From the NCBI RefSeq assembly GCF_025989185.1, contig NZ_JAPDNT010000021.1:1-64000 (forward strand): a stretch of DNA of 64,000 nucleotides, written 5' to 3'. Positions 34,100 through 41,076 of this stretch are shown one piece after another. Each line of letters opens with the position of its first letter. Within the stretch, counting starts at the first letter, position 1. A model generated the notes under the pieces. It had not been told where the DNA came from, made no database searches, and worked only from the letters and a program-made list of their open reading frames with translations. The position numbers and the translations under genes were made by a program. Source of the DNA: Limobrevibacterium gyesilva (GTDB taxonomy: Bacteria > Pseudomonadota > Alphaproteobacteria > Acetobacterales > Acetobacteraceae).

Positions 34100-35719
34100 A
34101 TGTTCCTGACCGGACGTTTGTTCGATGCGCGGGCTTGCCTCGTGCGGGCCGCTGCCGTCGCTGGCCTTCTCGGGCTTGCATGCGGGCCGGCGCATGCGGC
34201 CGGGCCGAGCCAGGACGAGCTCGACAAGGCGCAGTCCAACACCAAGGACTGGCTCTATGCCACGCATGACTACACCGGCCAGCGCTTCGTCGACCTGAAG
34301 CAGATCAACGCCGCCAACGTGCACCAGTTGCATGTCGTGTGCATCTACCGCTCCACCGACGAAGGCCCGGTGCAGACCAATCCGCTGGTCTATAACGGCG
34401 TCATGTATTTCACGGTGGCGCGTTCCATCGTCGCGGTCGATGCCGCCACCTGCCGCGAGCGCTGGAAATACGCATGGGAGCCGAAAGGCGGCGAGCTGTC
34501 GCCGACGAACCGCGGCGCCGCGATCAAGGACGGCCTGGTCATCCGCGGCACCGCCGACGGCTACCTGATCGCGGTGGACGCCGCCAAAGGCACCCTGGCC
34601 TGGAGCCGGCAGATCGCATCGGCGAATCAGCAGCAATATCTGAGCATGCCGCCGCTGATCTTCGGCGATCTGGTCATCTATGGCCCGGCCGGCGCGGACT
34701 GGGGCCAGAAAGGCTGGGTCGGCGCCTTCAGGCTCGCCACCGGCGAGCCGGTGTGGAAATTCAACCTCATCCCCGATCCCGGCGAGCCCGGCGCGGAAAG
34801 CTGGGGCAACCCCGAGGCCCTCAAGACCGGCGGCGCCAGCTTGTGGACGCCGCTGTCACTGGACGCGAAGAAAGGGGTGCTCTATCTGCCCGTCGGCAAT
34901 CCGGCGCCCGATTTCTACGCGGACCATCGCCCCGGCAACAACCTCTACACCAACTCGATCGTGGCGCTCGACGTGCGCACCGGCACGTATCTCTGGCACT
35001 ACCAGGCGGTGCCGCAGGATGTGCGGGACTGGGATCTCGACCAGGCCGGCCCGCTGTTCTCCGCCACGGTGAAGGGAAAGCGGCGGGATGTCATCGTCGC
35101 CAGCGGCAAGGACGGCATGCTCCGGCTGCTTGACCGCGACACCCATGAAGTGCTGTACGAGGTGCCGTTCACGACCCGCTCGAATGTCGATGTGCCGCTG
35201 ACGCCGGAGGGCGTGCGCAGCTGCCCTGGCCTGCTGGGCGGGCAGGAGTGGAACGGCGCCGCCTACGACCCGGCCAGCCAGACCCTGTTCGTGCCGGCGG
35301 TGGACTGGTGCACGACGTTCAAGAAAGCCGCGACCACGCCCGCATTCGCCCAGGGGGAGCATTTCTACGGCGGCACGGCCGAGATGGACCCGTGGGCGCA
35401 GGCGCATGGCTGGCTGACGGCGATCGACGCGGCCACCGGCAAGCCGCGCTGGCGGTACAAGTCTTCCACCCCGATGCTGGCCGCCGTGACCGCCACCGCC
35501 GGCGGCCTGGTCTTTACCGGCGACTTCAACCACGACTTCCTGGCCCTCGATGCCGCTTCGGGCAAGGTGCTGTACCGGTTCAACACCGGCGGCGAAGTCG
35601 CCGGCGGGGTCGTTACCTATGCGATCGGCGGCAAGCAGTATGTCGCGACGATGTCCGGCTACGTCTCGGTGTTCTTCAAAGGCTCGGGCCCGGCGGCCGT
35701 CGTGGTGTTCGGGCTCTGA
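34100..35719 (+). CDS. PQQ-dependent quinoprotein dehydrogenase (no haem domain)
   Basis: 539 residues from the ATG with CAGGAG upstream. The signal peptide is RAAAVAGLLGLACGPAHA. The mature protein is a beta-propeller of the quinoprotein alcohol dehydrogenase type, with DWLYATHDYTGQRFVDLKQI, PLVYNGVMYF, GNPAPDFYADHRPGNNLYTN and the active-site region PQDVRDWDLDQAGPLF. A tryptophan-docking motif is YDPASQTLFVPAVDWC. It is shorter than haem-containing dehydrogenases and has no CxxCH motif, so electrons must pass to a separate carrier. I see no adjacent-cysteine pair typical of methanol dehydrogenases. The substrate is unknown. Confidence 0.82.
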   Translation: MFLTGRLFDARACLVRAAAVAGLLGLACGPAHAAGPSQDELDKAQSNTKDWLYATHDYTGQRFVDLKQINAANVHQLHVVCIYRSTDEGPVQTNPLVYNGVMYFTVARSIVAVDAATCRERWKYAWEPKGGELSPTNRGAAIKDGLVIRGTADGYLIAVDAAKGTLAWSRQIASANQQQYLSMPPLIFGDLVIYGPAGADWGQKGWVGAFRLATGEPVWKFNLIPDPGEPGAESWGNPEALKTGGASLWTPLSLDAKKGVLYLPVGNPAPDFYADHRPGNNLYTNSIVALDVRTGTYLWHYQAVPQDVRDWDLDQAGPLFSATVKGKRRDVIVASGKDGMLRLLDRDTHEVLYEVPFTTRSNVDVPLTPEGVRSCPGLLGGQEWNGAAYDPASQTLFVPAVDWCTTFKKAATTPAFAQGEHFYGGTAEMDPWAQAHGWLTAIDAATGKPRWRYKSSTPMLAAVTATAGGLVFTGDFNHDFLALDAASGKVLYRFNTGGEVAGGVVTYAIGGKQYVATMSGYVSVFFKGSGPAAVVVFGL

Positions 35720-35743
35720 CAGGCCAGCGTGGCCGGCCGGGGC

Positions 35744-36196
35744 CTATCCGGCGGCGCGGCGGCTGGCCGTGACCCGGGCGCTGCCGTTTCGTCCCGCCGC
35801 GGCCGCCGACCTGGAGGCGGCGCCCGGCTTGGCGGCACTCCCGGCCTTGGCCCCAACGGTCTTGTAGCTGGCAACCAGCAGGCCGCGCACGTCGGCCAGC
35901 AGCTCGAGCCCCTTGCGGGTGCGCTGCACCAGAACGCTGCGCCGGTCGCGCGGATCCGGGCCGCGCTTGGCCAGCCCGAGCTCGGTCAGCCGGTCGAGCG
36001 AACGGGTGATCGCGGGTTTCGATACCTCGAGCCGCGCCGCCAGGCCGCGCACGGTATGCGGCCCTTCCTCCATATAGGTGATCAGGAACACGCCGAACTG
36101 CCGGGCCGACAGGTCCGGCCCGTCTCGGCGCACGGTGCCCACGATGGTGTCGCGAAGGATCGCCAGAAGCCGTTCCGCAGTGATCGGGATCGCCAT
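35744..36196 (-). CDS. MarR-family transcriptional regulator
   Basis: 150 residues, GGAG upstream of the ATG. The winged helix is clear: LSARQFGVFLITYMEEGPHT, VRGLAARLEVSKPAITRSLD, RLTELGLAKRGPDPRDRRSV. The C-terminal 40 residues are Ala/Arg-rich and probably disordered. It is convergent with the quinoprotein gene and divergent from an FkbM-type gene 215 bp away. A 13-bp palindrome (GTGCGA-A-TCGCAC, 36225-36237) in its own upstream region is a candidate operator. Confidence 0.85.
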   Translation of the reverse strand: MAIPITAERLLAILRDTIVGTVRRDGPDLSARQFGVFLITYMEEGPHTVRGLAARLEVSKPAITRSLDRLTELGLAKRGPDPRDRRSVLVQRTRKGLELLADVRGLLVASYKTVGAKAGSAAKPGAASRSAAAAGRNGSARVTASRRAAG

Positions 36197-36224
36197 GTCT
36201 CCTACTCCCTCCCCGCAGCCCGGA

Positions 36225-36237
36225 GTGCGAATCGCAC
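36225..36237. promoter_or_regulatory. Candidate MarR operator
   Basis: GTGCGA-A-TCGCAC, a perfect palindrome 29 bp upstream of the marR-type start codon. A half-site (GAGTGCGAT) recurs about 50 bp further on, near 36280. Suggested only by position and symmetry. Confidence 0.35.
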
Positions 36238-36410
36238 ATATGACGAACCGGGGGAGTCACATTTTGAAAGAGAGACGCAACGAGTGCGATTAGGGAATTT
36301 CGCGTAGTTACATTACGACACCGTTTTCATTCCGGCTTTCCCCCGGCGCCGGGCCCGCCCTCGCCAGCGCCGCCGAAATGCGGGAAACTGCGCCGGCGTG
36401 GAGACAATGC

Positions 36411-37715
36411 ATGACCGGTTCCGACTCGCCGCCGCCCGCCATCGCCCCGGCTGACGCCACTGGCCCGGGCTCGTCCTCCACCCTGCAGCAGGATCTGCTG
36501 CGCAAGATGGAGATGGAAGCGGCGATGGTCGCGGCGCCGCAGGACAAGCGGCTGCGCGCCGCCTATTTCGACATGCTCATCGGCTTCGCCGGCGTGCGCA
36601 CCGGCCTGTCCCAGGCGATGCTGCCGGAGCTCGGGCATCCGCTGTATTTCCGCTGCGGCTCCACCGACGTCATCAACCTGGCCCAGATCTTCCGCGACGG
36701 CGCCTACGCCTTTCCGATGCGCGCCACGCCCGCGCGCATTCTCGATCTCGGCGCCTATGCCGGCTACGCGGCCGTCTATCTCGCCTGCCGCTTCCCCGCG
36801 GCGGAGATCGCCTGCGCCGGGCCATGCCCCGGCAGCTTCCGCCTGCTGACCCTGAACACCACGCCATACCGCAACATCCGGGCGATGAACCTTGCGGCCT
36901 GGCACAGCAACACCCGCCTCGGCGTCGCGGCGCGCTATTTCGGCGACTGGGGCACACAGCTTCAGGACCAGATGCCGGACGCCGACCGCACGCTTCCCGC
37001 CTGCACCGTCGGCGAAATCCTGCGCCGCCTCGGCTGGGACCAGGTGGATTTCGTCAAATGCGACATCGAGGGATCGGAACGCGCCGTGTTCGCCGATTCC
37101 AGCCAGCGCTGGCTGCACACCCTCGACGTGCTGGCGATCGAGACGCACGACACCATCGCCGCCGGCTGCAGCGAGGCCGTCGCCAACTGCTTCGACCCGG
37201 CATTCTACGAACACGCCCGCCACGGCGAGGCCGACCTCTACCAGCGCCGCATCCCGTTCCGCGCCCTGCCCAACCCGCCGCCGCGCACGGTGTTCCTGAT
37301 CAACAGCGAACCCGGCCTGTTCCCGATCGCGCTGCAGGACGTGGCGCAGAAGTCCTGGGGCTTCTTCACCTTCGACGGCGATTCCTGCCAACTGCATCCG
37401 AACGGCGCCGGCGAACGGCCGGCCCGCGTCATCTTTCCCCGCACGCTCGACGGGCACACCCGCTTCGTCGCAACCCTGCACCACGCCGGCAACCCCGCCG
37501 CCGCCGTCCGGTTCACCGTCATCGTCGAACGCGAAGACGGCGGCGAAATCCTGCGCGCCGAACACGCCCTGGCGGCGCGCGAAAGCCACGCATTCACCGT
37601 CGGCCTGCCAGCCCTGACCGGACGCCACCGCATCATCCTGCAAACCGAAATGGCCCCCGGCGCCCCCCACAACTTCAACGCCTGGGCCCGCTGGATCGCA
37701 CCGCGCGTGGCGTAG
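36411..37715 (+). CDS. FkbM-type methyltransferase domain protein
   Basis: 434 residues from the ATG at 36411, chosen over an in-frame ATG at 36378 because GGAG lies 7 bp before it. The SAM-binding loop reads ATPARILDLGAYAGYAAVYL. The FkbM hallmark WDQVDFVKCDIEGSERAVF occurs near residue 220. The C-terminal ~150 residues are beta-rich (HTRFVATLHHAGNPAAAVRF) and not part of the standard domain, so this is a longer variant. FkbM enzymes usually O-methylate sugars or natural products. A structured repeat follows the gene. Confidence 0.75.
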   Translation: MTGSDSPPPAIAPADATGPGSSSTLQQDLLRKMEMEAAMVAAPQDKRLRAAYFDMLIGFAGVRTGLSQAMLPELGHPLYFRCGSTDVINLAQIFRDGAYAFPMRATPARILDLGAYAGYAAVYLACRFPAAEIACAGPCPGSFRLLTLNTTPYRNIRAMNLAAWHSNTRLGVAARYFGDWGTQLQDQMPDADRTLPACTVGEILRRLGWDQVDFVKCDIEGSERAVFADSSQRWLHTLDVLAIETHDTIAAGCSEAVANCFDPAFYEHARHGEADLYQRRIPFRALPNPPPRTVFLINSEPGLFPIALQDVAQKSWGFFTFDGDSCQLHPNGAGERPARVIFPRTLDGHTRFVATLHHAGNPAAAVRFTVIVEREDGGEILRAEHALAARESHAFTVGLPALTGRHRIILQTEMAPGAPHNFNAWARWIAPRVA

Positions 37716-37732
37716 GCGGGGAAGGAAGGCAA

Positions 37733-37924
37733 GGCCAGGGGCGCTGCCCCTGGACCCCGCTAAGGGCAGAAGCCCTTAGAACCCGCTACTTTGAAGGGGT
37801 TCACGAAGAGGGGGCCACCTGAGCGGTCGGAAACCCCACCGCAGGCCCCCTCTTCGTGAACCCCTTAAGTGATGGGATCCAAGGGGCCTCTGCCCCTTGG
37901 CGGGTCCAGGGCAGAGCCCTGGCC
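37733..37924. repeat. Five-palindrome nested repeat, copy 2
   Basis: 192 bp bounded by GGCCAGGG and CCCTGGCC, between two convergent genes. Stems are 37735-37753; 37760-37779; a perfect 23-bp inverted repeat at 37794-37816/37844-37866 with a 27-bp loop; 37879-37900 (9-bp arms); and 37906-37922. Order, spacing and linkers match copy 1 at 21565-21749, while the internal stem sequences differ yet still pair. It probably also acts as a terminator for both flanking genes. Confidence 0.85.
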
Positions 37925-37934
37925 TTTCTTCCCT

Positions 37935-38585
37935 TCACTGGCTCGCCCACACGATGCGGTGGATCCAGATCACTTCGGTGAGGTCGAACGTGTAGTCGGG
38001 GTGGGCGGGGTTGAGGCTGCGCAGTTCCACCCGGCGGGCGGAGCGGCGGGCGAGTTGTTTGGCCATGACTTCGCCGCGGGCGGTGCGCACCACCACGCGG
38101 TCGCCGCGGCGGATGGGGGCGCTGGGCGAGACGATCACCAGGTCGCCGTCGCGGAACACGGGTTCCATGGAGTCGCCGCTGATTTCGAGCGCGTAGGCGT
38201 GCGGGTCGCCCACTTCGGGCAGCGAGACCTCGTCCCAGCCGCCGCCGACGGGATAGCCGCCGTCGTCGAAATAGCCGTCGCCGCCGGCCTGGGCGAGGCC
38301 GATCAGCGGGATGCGCCGGGCGACCGCGGCGGCGCGCCCGCCGCCGGGCAGTGCGCGGGCGCCGTAGACCAGGGCGCTGAACGCTTCCAGGCTGGCGCCG
38401 GTGGCGTTGAGCACCTTGGCCAGGCTTTCGGTGCTGGGCCAGCGGGCGCGGCCGTCGGGCATGCTGCGCTTGGAGGGATTGAACGTGGTGGGGTCGAGCC
38501 CTGCGAGCTTGGCCAGGCCGGAGGCCGACAGGCCATGCTCGGCCGCCAGCGTGTCGAGGGCACGCCAGATGTCGTCATGCTTCAT
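37935..38585 (-). CDS. XRE-type repressor with S24 peptidase domain
   Basis: 216 residues. The N-terminal helix-turn-helix is LAAEHGLSASGLAKLAGLDP. The C-terminal LexA/CI-like peptidase domain has the nucleophile Ser in ALEISGDSMEPVFRDGDLVI (near residue 138) and the general-base Lys in GEVMAKQLARRSA (near 174). A possible self-cleavage site is the Ala-Gly in GLAQAGGDG. Such proteins are phage-repressor-like regulators that can be inactivated after DNA damage. The intergenic region on its 5' side carries a LexA-type box serving the divergent gene. Confidence 0.82.
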   Translation of the reverse strand: MKHDDIWRALDTLAAEHGLSASGLAKLAGLDPTTFNPSKRSMPDGRARWPSTESLAKVLNATGASLEAFSALVYGARALPGGGRAAAVARRIPLIGLAQAGGDGYFDDGGYPVGGGWDEVSLPEVGDPHAYALEISGDSMEPVFRDGDLVIVSPSAPIRRGDRVVVRTARGEVMAKQLARRSARRVELRSLNPAHPDYTFDLTEVIWIHRIVWASQ

Positions 38586-38736
38586 GTGCGCGAGTCCAGG
38601 CTCGTTTCATAACAACGGGTTCTGCGGGCATTCTAACGACCCGGATCGTGAATACACTGTTATAGGAAAGTTGACCACTGGGAATAGGAAAAATTACGTA
38701 GATCCCCTTGCGACGGCGGAACGGCGGCAGTTAAAT

Positions 38737-38751
38737 GTTCGCGAGTTGTTC
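38737..38751. promoter_or_regulatory. LexA-type box (GTTC-N7-GTTC) with an extra GTTC
   Basis: GTTC-GCGAGTT-GTTC matches the alphaproteobacterial LexA consensus exactly. A third GTTC follows at 38758-38761 with a 6-bp gap. It lies 30 bp before the start of the conserved small protein at 38782 and between it and the divergent S24-type repressor gene. Confidence 0.6.
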
Positions 38752-38781
38752 TCACATGTTCGTGTAACAGGAAACCAGCCG

Positions 38782-39162
38782 ATGCCCATTGCCGTCCGTG
38801 CCATGACCCCCTGCGCATCCTCTTGCCCGGCGCCCGAGCGCGTGCGCGCCGAGCCGTTCCGCAACGCCGAGCAGGCCTGGTTCTGGACCATGGGCGCCTT
38901 GGCCGCCCGCCGGGCCGGCGCCGGGTCCGGCGGGCACGGCGTGCCCCGCCCGTGCGACCCTGACGACGTGCTGAAGTGCCTCGACCAACTCTATCGCCGC
39001 CGCCGCATCGACCTCGTGCACGCCCGCATCCTGCGCATCTGGGGCGAGCGCCGGACCGCCCCCAATCCCGCCTATGCCACCGAGCGCTGCGACTGGCGGC
39101 TGTGGAAGGAGGCGATGGAGCGGCTGGAATGGCCGCTGCGGGTGAAGGGCATCATCGGCTGA
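38782..39162 (+). CDS. Conserved hypothetical protein, likely SOS-controlled
   Basis: 126 residues from the ATG with AGGAAA about 9 bp upstream. The conserved part runs from residue 35 to the end: FRNAEQAWFWTMGALAARRA, RPCDPDDVLKCLDQLYRRRR, IDLVHARILRIWGERR, CDWRLWKEAMERLEWPLRVK. It is basic, Trp-rich and helical, without membrane or metal motifs, and could bind nucleic acid. I do not recognise a named family. A perfect LexA-type box 30 bp upstream suggests damage induction. Confidence 0.6.
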   Translation: MPIAVRAMTPCASSCPAPERVRAEPFRNAEQAWFWTMGALAARRAGAGSGGHGVPRPCDPDDVLKCLDQLYRRRRIDLVHARILRIWGERRTAPNPAYATERCDWRLWKEAMERLEWPLRVKGIIG

Positions 39163-39192
39163 CAGCGCCGCAGGGGTCTAGGAAAATGATCC

Positions 39193-39221
39193 TTGACGAC
39201 GATCCCGGCCGGGTCTTAGAT
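39193..39221 (+). promoter_or_regulatory. Sigma-70-like promoter
   Basis: TTGACG (39193-39198), a 17-bp spacer and TTAGAT (39216-39221) form a good promoter match. Transcription would begin near 39228 and run into the terminator at 39287-39321, then the gene at 39335. Confidence 0.55.
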
Positions 39222-39227
39222 GATTGC

Positions 39228-39321
39228 CATCGGCGGGCGCATTGCGCCTCCTGCCGGTTCCTTCCTCGACCTGACATTCGACCCATAGGGCCGCTTCCAA
39301 CCGGAAGCGGCCCTTTTTCTT
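39228..39321 (+). ncRNA. Candidate short RNA or attenuated leader
   Basis: The roughly 94-nt segment between a good promoter and a strong intrinsic terminator has no coding frame. It contains an internal hairpin (GGCGGGCGCA / TTGCGCC with CTGCC, about 39231-39260). It could be a small RNA, or a leader controlling read-through to the 77-residue protein that starts 13 bp after the T-run. Confidence 0.35.
39287..39321 (+). terminator. Intrinsic terminator
   Basis: AGGGCCGCTTCC-AACC-GGAAGCGGCCCT, a perfect 12-bp stem with a 4-nt loop followed by TTTTCTTT. This is the clearest rho-independent terminator in the window. It lies directly upstream of the gene starting at 39335 rather than downstream of an obvious gene. 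Confidence 0.85.
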
Positions 39322-39334
39322 TGAGGAGCCTGCC

Positions 39335-39568
39335 ATGCCCTTCGCGATCCGCAATCTCTCCGTCCTCGCCTACGCGCAGGGCTTCACGCTGTGGCACTAC
39401 AAGGCCGGCGCCGCCACCCTGGCGGACGCGGCGGCGGACGGATTCTTCGACGACGCGACGGACATGCTCGCGGCCGGCGACATGCTCATGGTCTCCGCCC
39501 GCGACGGCGGGCGGGTGCTGTTCGTGGCCGGCACCCAGGGCAGGGTGGTCACCGCCGCGCTTGCCTAG
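39335..39568 (+). CDS. Small conserved protein of unknown function
   Basis: 77 residues with GAGGAG about 5-8 bp before the ATG (39323-39328). The sequence begins MPFAIRNLSVLAYAQGFTLW, continues HYKAGAATLADAAADGFFDD, and ends in a small beta domain (GDMLMVSARDGGRVLFVA, QGRVVTAALA). I do not recognise a named family. It is 69 bp upstream of the Hint-domain gene, with which it may form an operon. Expression probably depends on read-through of the terminator just upstream. Confidence 0.6.
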   Translation: MPFAIRNLSVLAYAQGFTLWHYKAGAATLADAAADGFFDDATDMLAAGDMLMVSARDGGRVLFVAGTQGRVVTAALA

Positions 39569-39637
39569 CCCTGGCAGCCGGGTTGCGTCATCCTTTCCCT
39601 GTCGCGCACGACGGAGACCAGACGGCATGGAGACAGG

Positions 39638-40699
39638 ATGACCGGCCCGCACTGCTTTTGTGCCGGCACGAAGCTGATGACCCTGCGCGGCGAGGTGCCG
39701 GTGGAGCGCGTCGCCGTCGGCGACCGCGTGGTGACGCTGTCCGGCAACGGCCCCCCGCTGAAGCAGGTCGTCTGGACCGGCCACGTCACCATCGATCTCG
39801 ACCGCCATCCCGACCCGCTGGCCGCCGCCCCGGTGCGCCTGCATGCCGGCGCCGTCGAGCCGGGCATGCCCGTCCGCGACCTGCGCGTCTCGCCCGACCA
39901 CGGCATCTTCCTGGCGGACGAAGCAGGCCAGGGCGTGCTCGTTCCCGCCTTGTACCTGGTCAACGGCGCCACCATCACCCGCGACCCGCCCACCGGCAGC
40001 GTCACCTATTTCCATGTGGAGCTGGAGGAGCACGACATCCTGATGGCCGACGGCATGGCCGCCGAGAGCTATCTCGACACCGGCAACCGGTCCGTCTTCG
40101 AAGCCTCCGTCATCGCCTTCGTGCCGCGCGGCGCGGCCCCGCCAGCCGCCGCGCCGCCCGGATTCATGCCGGCGGCCCGCGATCGCGCGAGCTGCGTGAA
40201 GCTGGTCCTCGGCGCCGATGCCGCCCCCGTCCACGCGCGGCTGATGGCGCACGTGCAGGCGCTGGGCCACGCGCTGACCCACGACCCCGCGCTGGCCGTG
40301 ACCGTGGCTGGCGCGCCGGCGGAGCTGCTGTCCGCGGCGGATGGCGACTACATCTTTTTGCTGCCGCCTGGGGCCGCCGCCATCCGCCTGTCCTCGCGCA
40401 TCTGTGTGCCGAACGAGACCGACCCCCGGGGCGGCGACGCCCGCCGGCTGGGCGTGGCGCTCGCCCGGGTGCTGCATGACGGCGCGGCACTGCCGCTCGA
40501 CGGCCCGGCCTTCGGCGCCGGCTTCCTGGCCGCGGAGCGCGACGGCGCCAGCATCTGGCGCTGGACCACCGGCGACGCCGCCATGACGCTGACGCCGCGC
40601 GCCTTCGAGACCACCCTGGAACTGCACGTCCATACCGGCTGGAGCCGCTACTGGCTGGCACCCGGGCCGGACGCGGAGATCAGCGCCGCGGCGTCCTGA
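39638..40699 (+). CDS. Hint-domain protein
   Basis: 353 residues with GGAG 5 bp before the ATG. The Hint domain starts almost at the N-terminus: CFCAGTKLMTLRGEVPVERV (Cys6 the predicted nucleophile), AVGDRVVTLSG, RDLRVSPDHGIFLADE (His of the second conserved block) and VTYFHVELEEHDILMADG. The remaining ~200 residues are a beta-rich domain of unknown fold (ELLSAADGDYIFLLPPGAAA). Hint domains autoprocess proteins, but here almost nothing precedes the Cys that could be released. Such Hint proteins are common in Acetobacteraceae and Rhodobacterales; their role is unclear. Confidence 0.75.
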   Translation: MTGPHCFCAGTKLMTLRGEVPVERVAVGDRVVTLSGNGPPLKQVVWTGHVTIDLDRHPDPLAAAPVRLHAGAVEPGMPVRDLRVSPDHGIFLADEAGQGVLVPALYLVNGATITRDPPTGSVTYFHVELEEHDILMADGMAAESYLDTGNRSVFEASVIAFVPRGAAPPAAAPPGFMPAARDRASCVKLVLGADAAPVHARLMAHVQALGHALTHDPALAVTVAGAPAELLSAADGDYIFLLPPGAAAIRLSSRICVPNETDPRGGDARRLGVALARVLHDGAALPLDGPAFGAGFLAAERDGASIWRWTTGDAAMTLTPRAFETTLELHVHTGWSRYWLAPGPDAEISAAAS

Positions 40700-40901
40700 C
40701 AATCTCGGCGTCGTGGCGGCGCGTGCCGTCCGGCGTCGGCTCGAAGCGGGAATCGGCGCGCTGGCAGGCCAGGCCCATCGTCGCCAGGCGCGCCAGGCAG
40801 GGGCCGTCCTTCAGGCCGGGCGGGCGGCCGACGGCCCCGCTGAGCACCAGCCGGTGCAGGGCGGAGCGGCAGCAGGTTTCCAGATAGGGCTCGTTCCACA
40901 T
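40680..40901 (-). CDS. Small winged-helix-like conserved protein
   Basis: 73 residues from the ATG at 40901 with AGGGG just upstream. The pattern ALHRLVLSGAVGRPPGLKDG, PCLARLATMGLACQRADSRF and EPTPDGTRRHDAEIVR looks like a short winged helix (helix-turn-helix, then a two-strand wing with a TPDGTRRH turn). It overlaps the convergent Hint gene by 20 bp. A longer frame upstream is open, but this start is best supported. Function unknown. Confidence 0.5.
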   Translation of the reverse strand: MWNEPYLETCCRSALHRLVLSGAVGRPPGLKDGPCLARLATMGLACQRADSRFEPTPDGTRRHDAEIVRTPRR

Positions 40902-40979
40902 CGCCCCTGATTTGTCGCGCGGGCGGCGGCCCGCCGCAAGCCCGCCGCCCGCCTGATCCGCCCGGATCTTTTCGGCTTC

Positions 40980-40993
40980 TTGACATGGATCAA
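40980..40993. promoter_or_regulatory. FNR/FixK-type box
   Basis: TTGAC-ATGG-ATCAA differs from the consensus TTGAT-N4-ATCAA at one base. It is 84 bp upstream of the DUF2252 start codon, a suitable place for an activator of the DUF2252/membrane-protein operon under low oxygen. Confidence 0.5.
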
Positions 40994-41076
40994 CGCAAGA
41001 ACGCACCGGCTTGGCTAGATTTCCAACATTACAGTTTCGCGGCGGCGACTCCCGAACCTCGACATGAGGAACAGCC

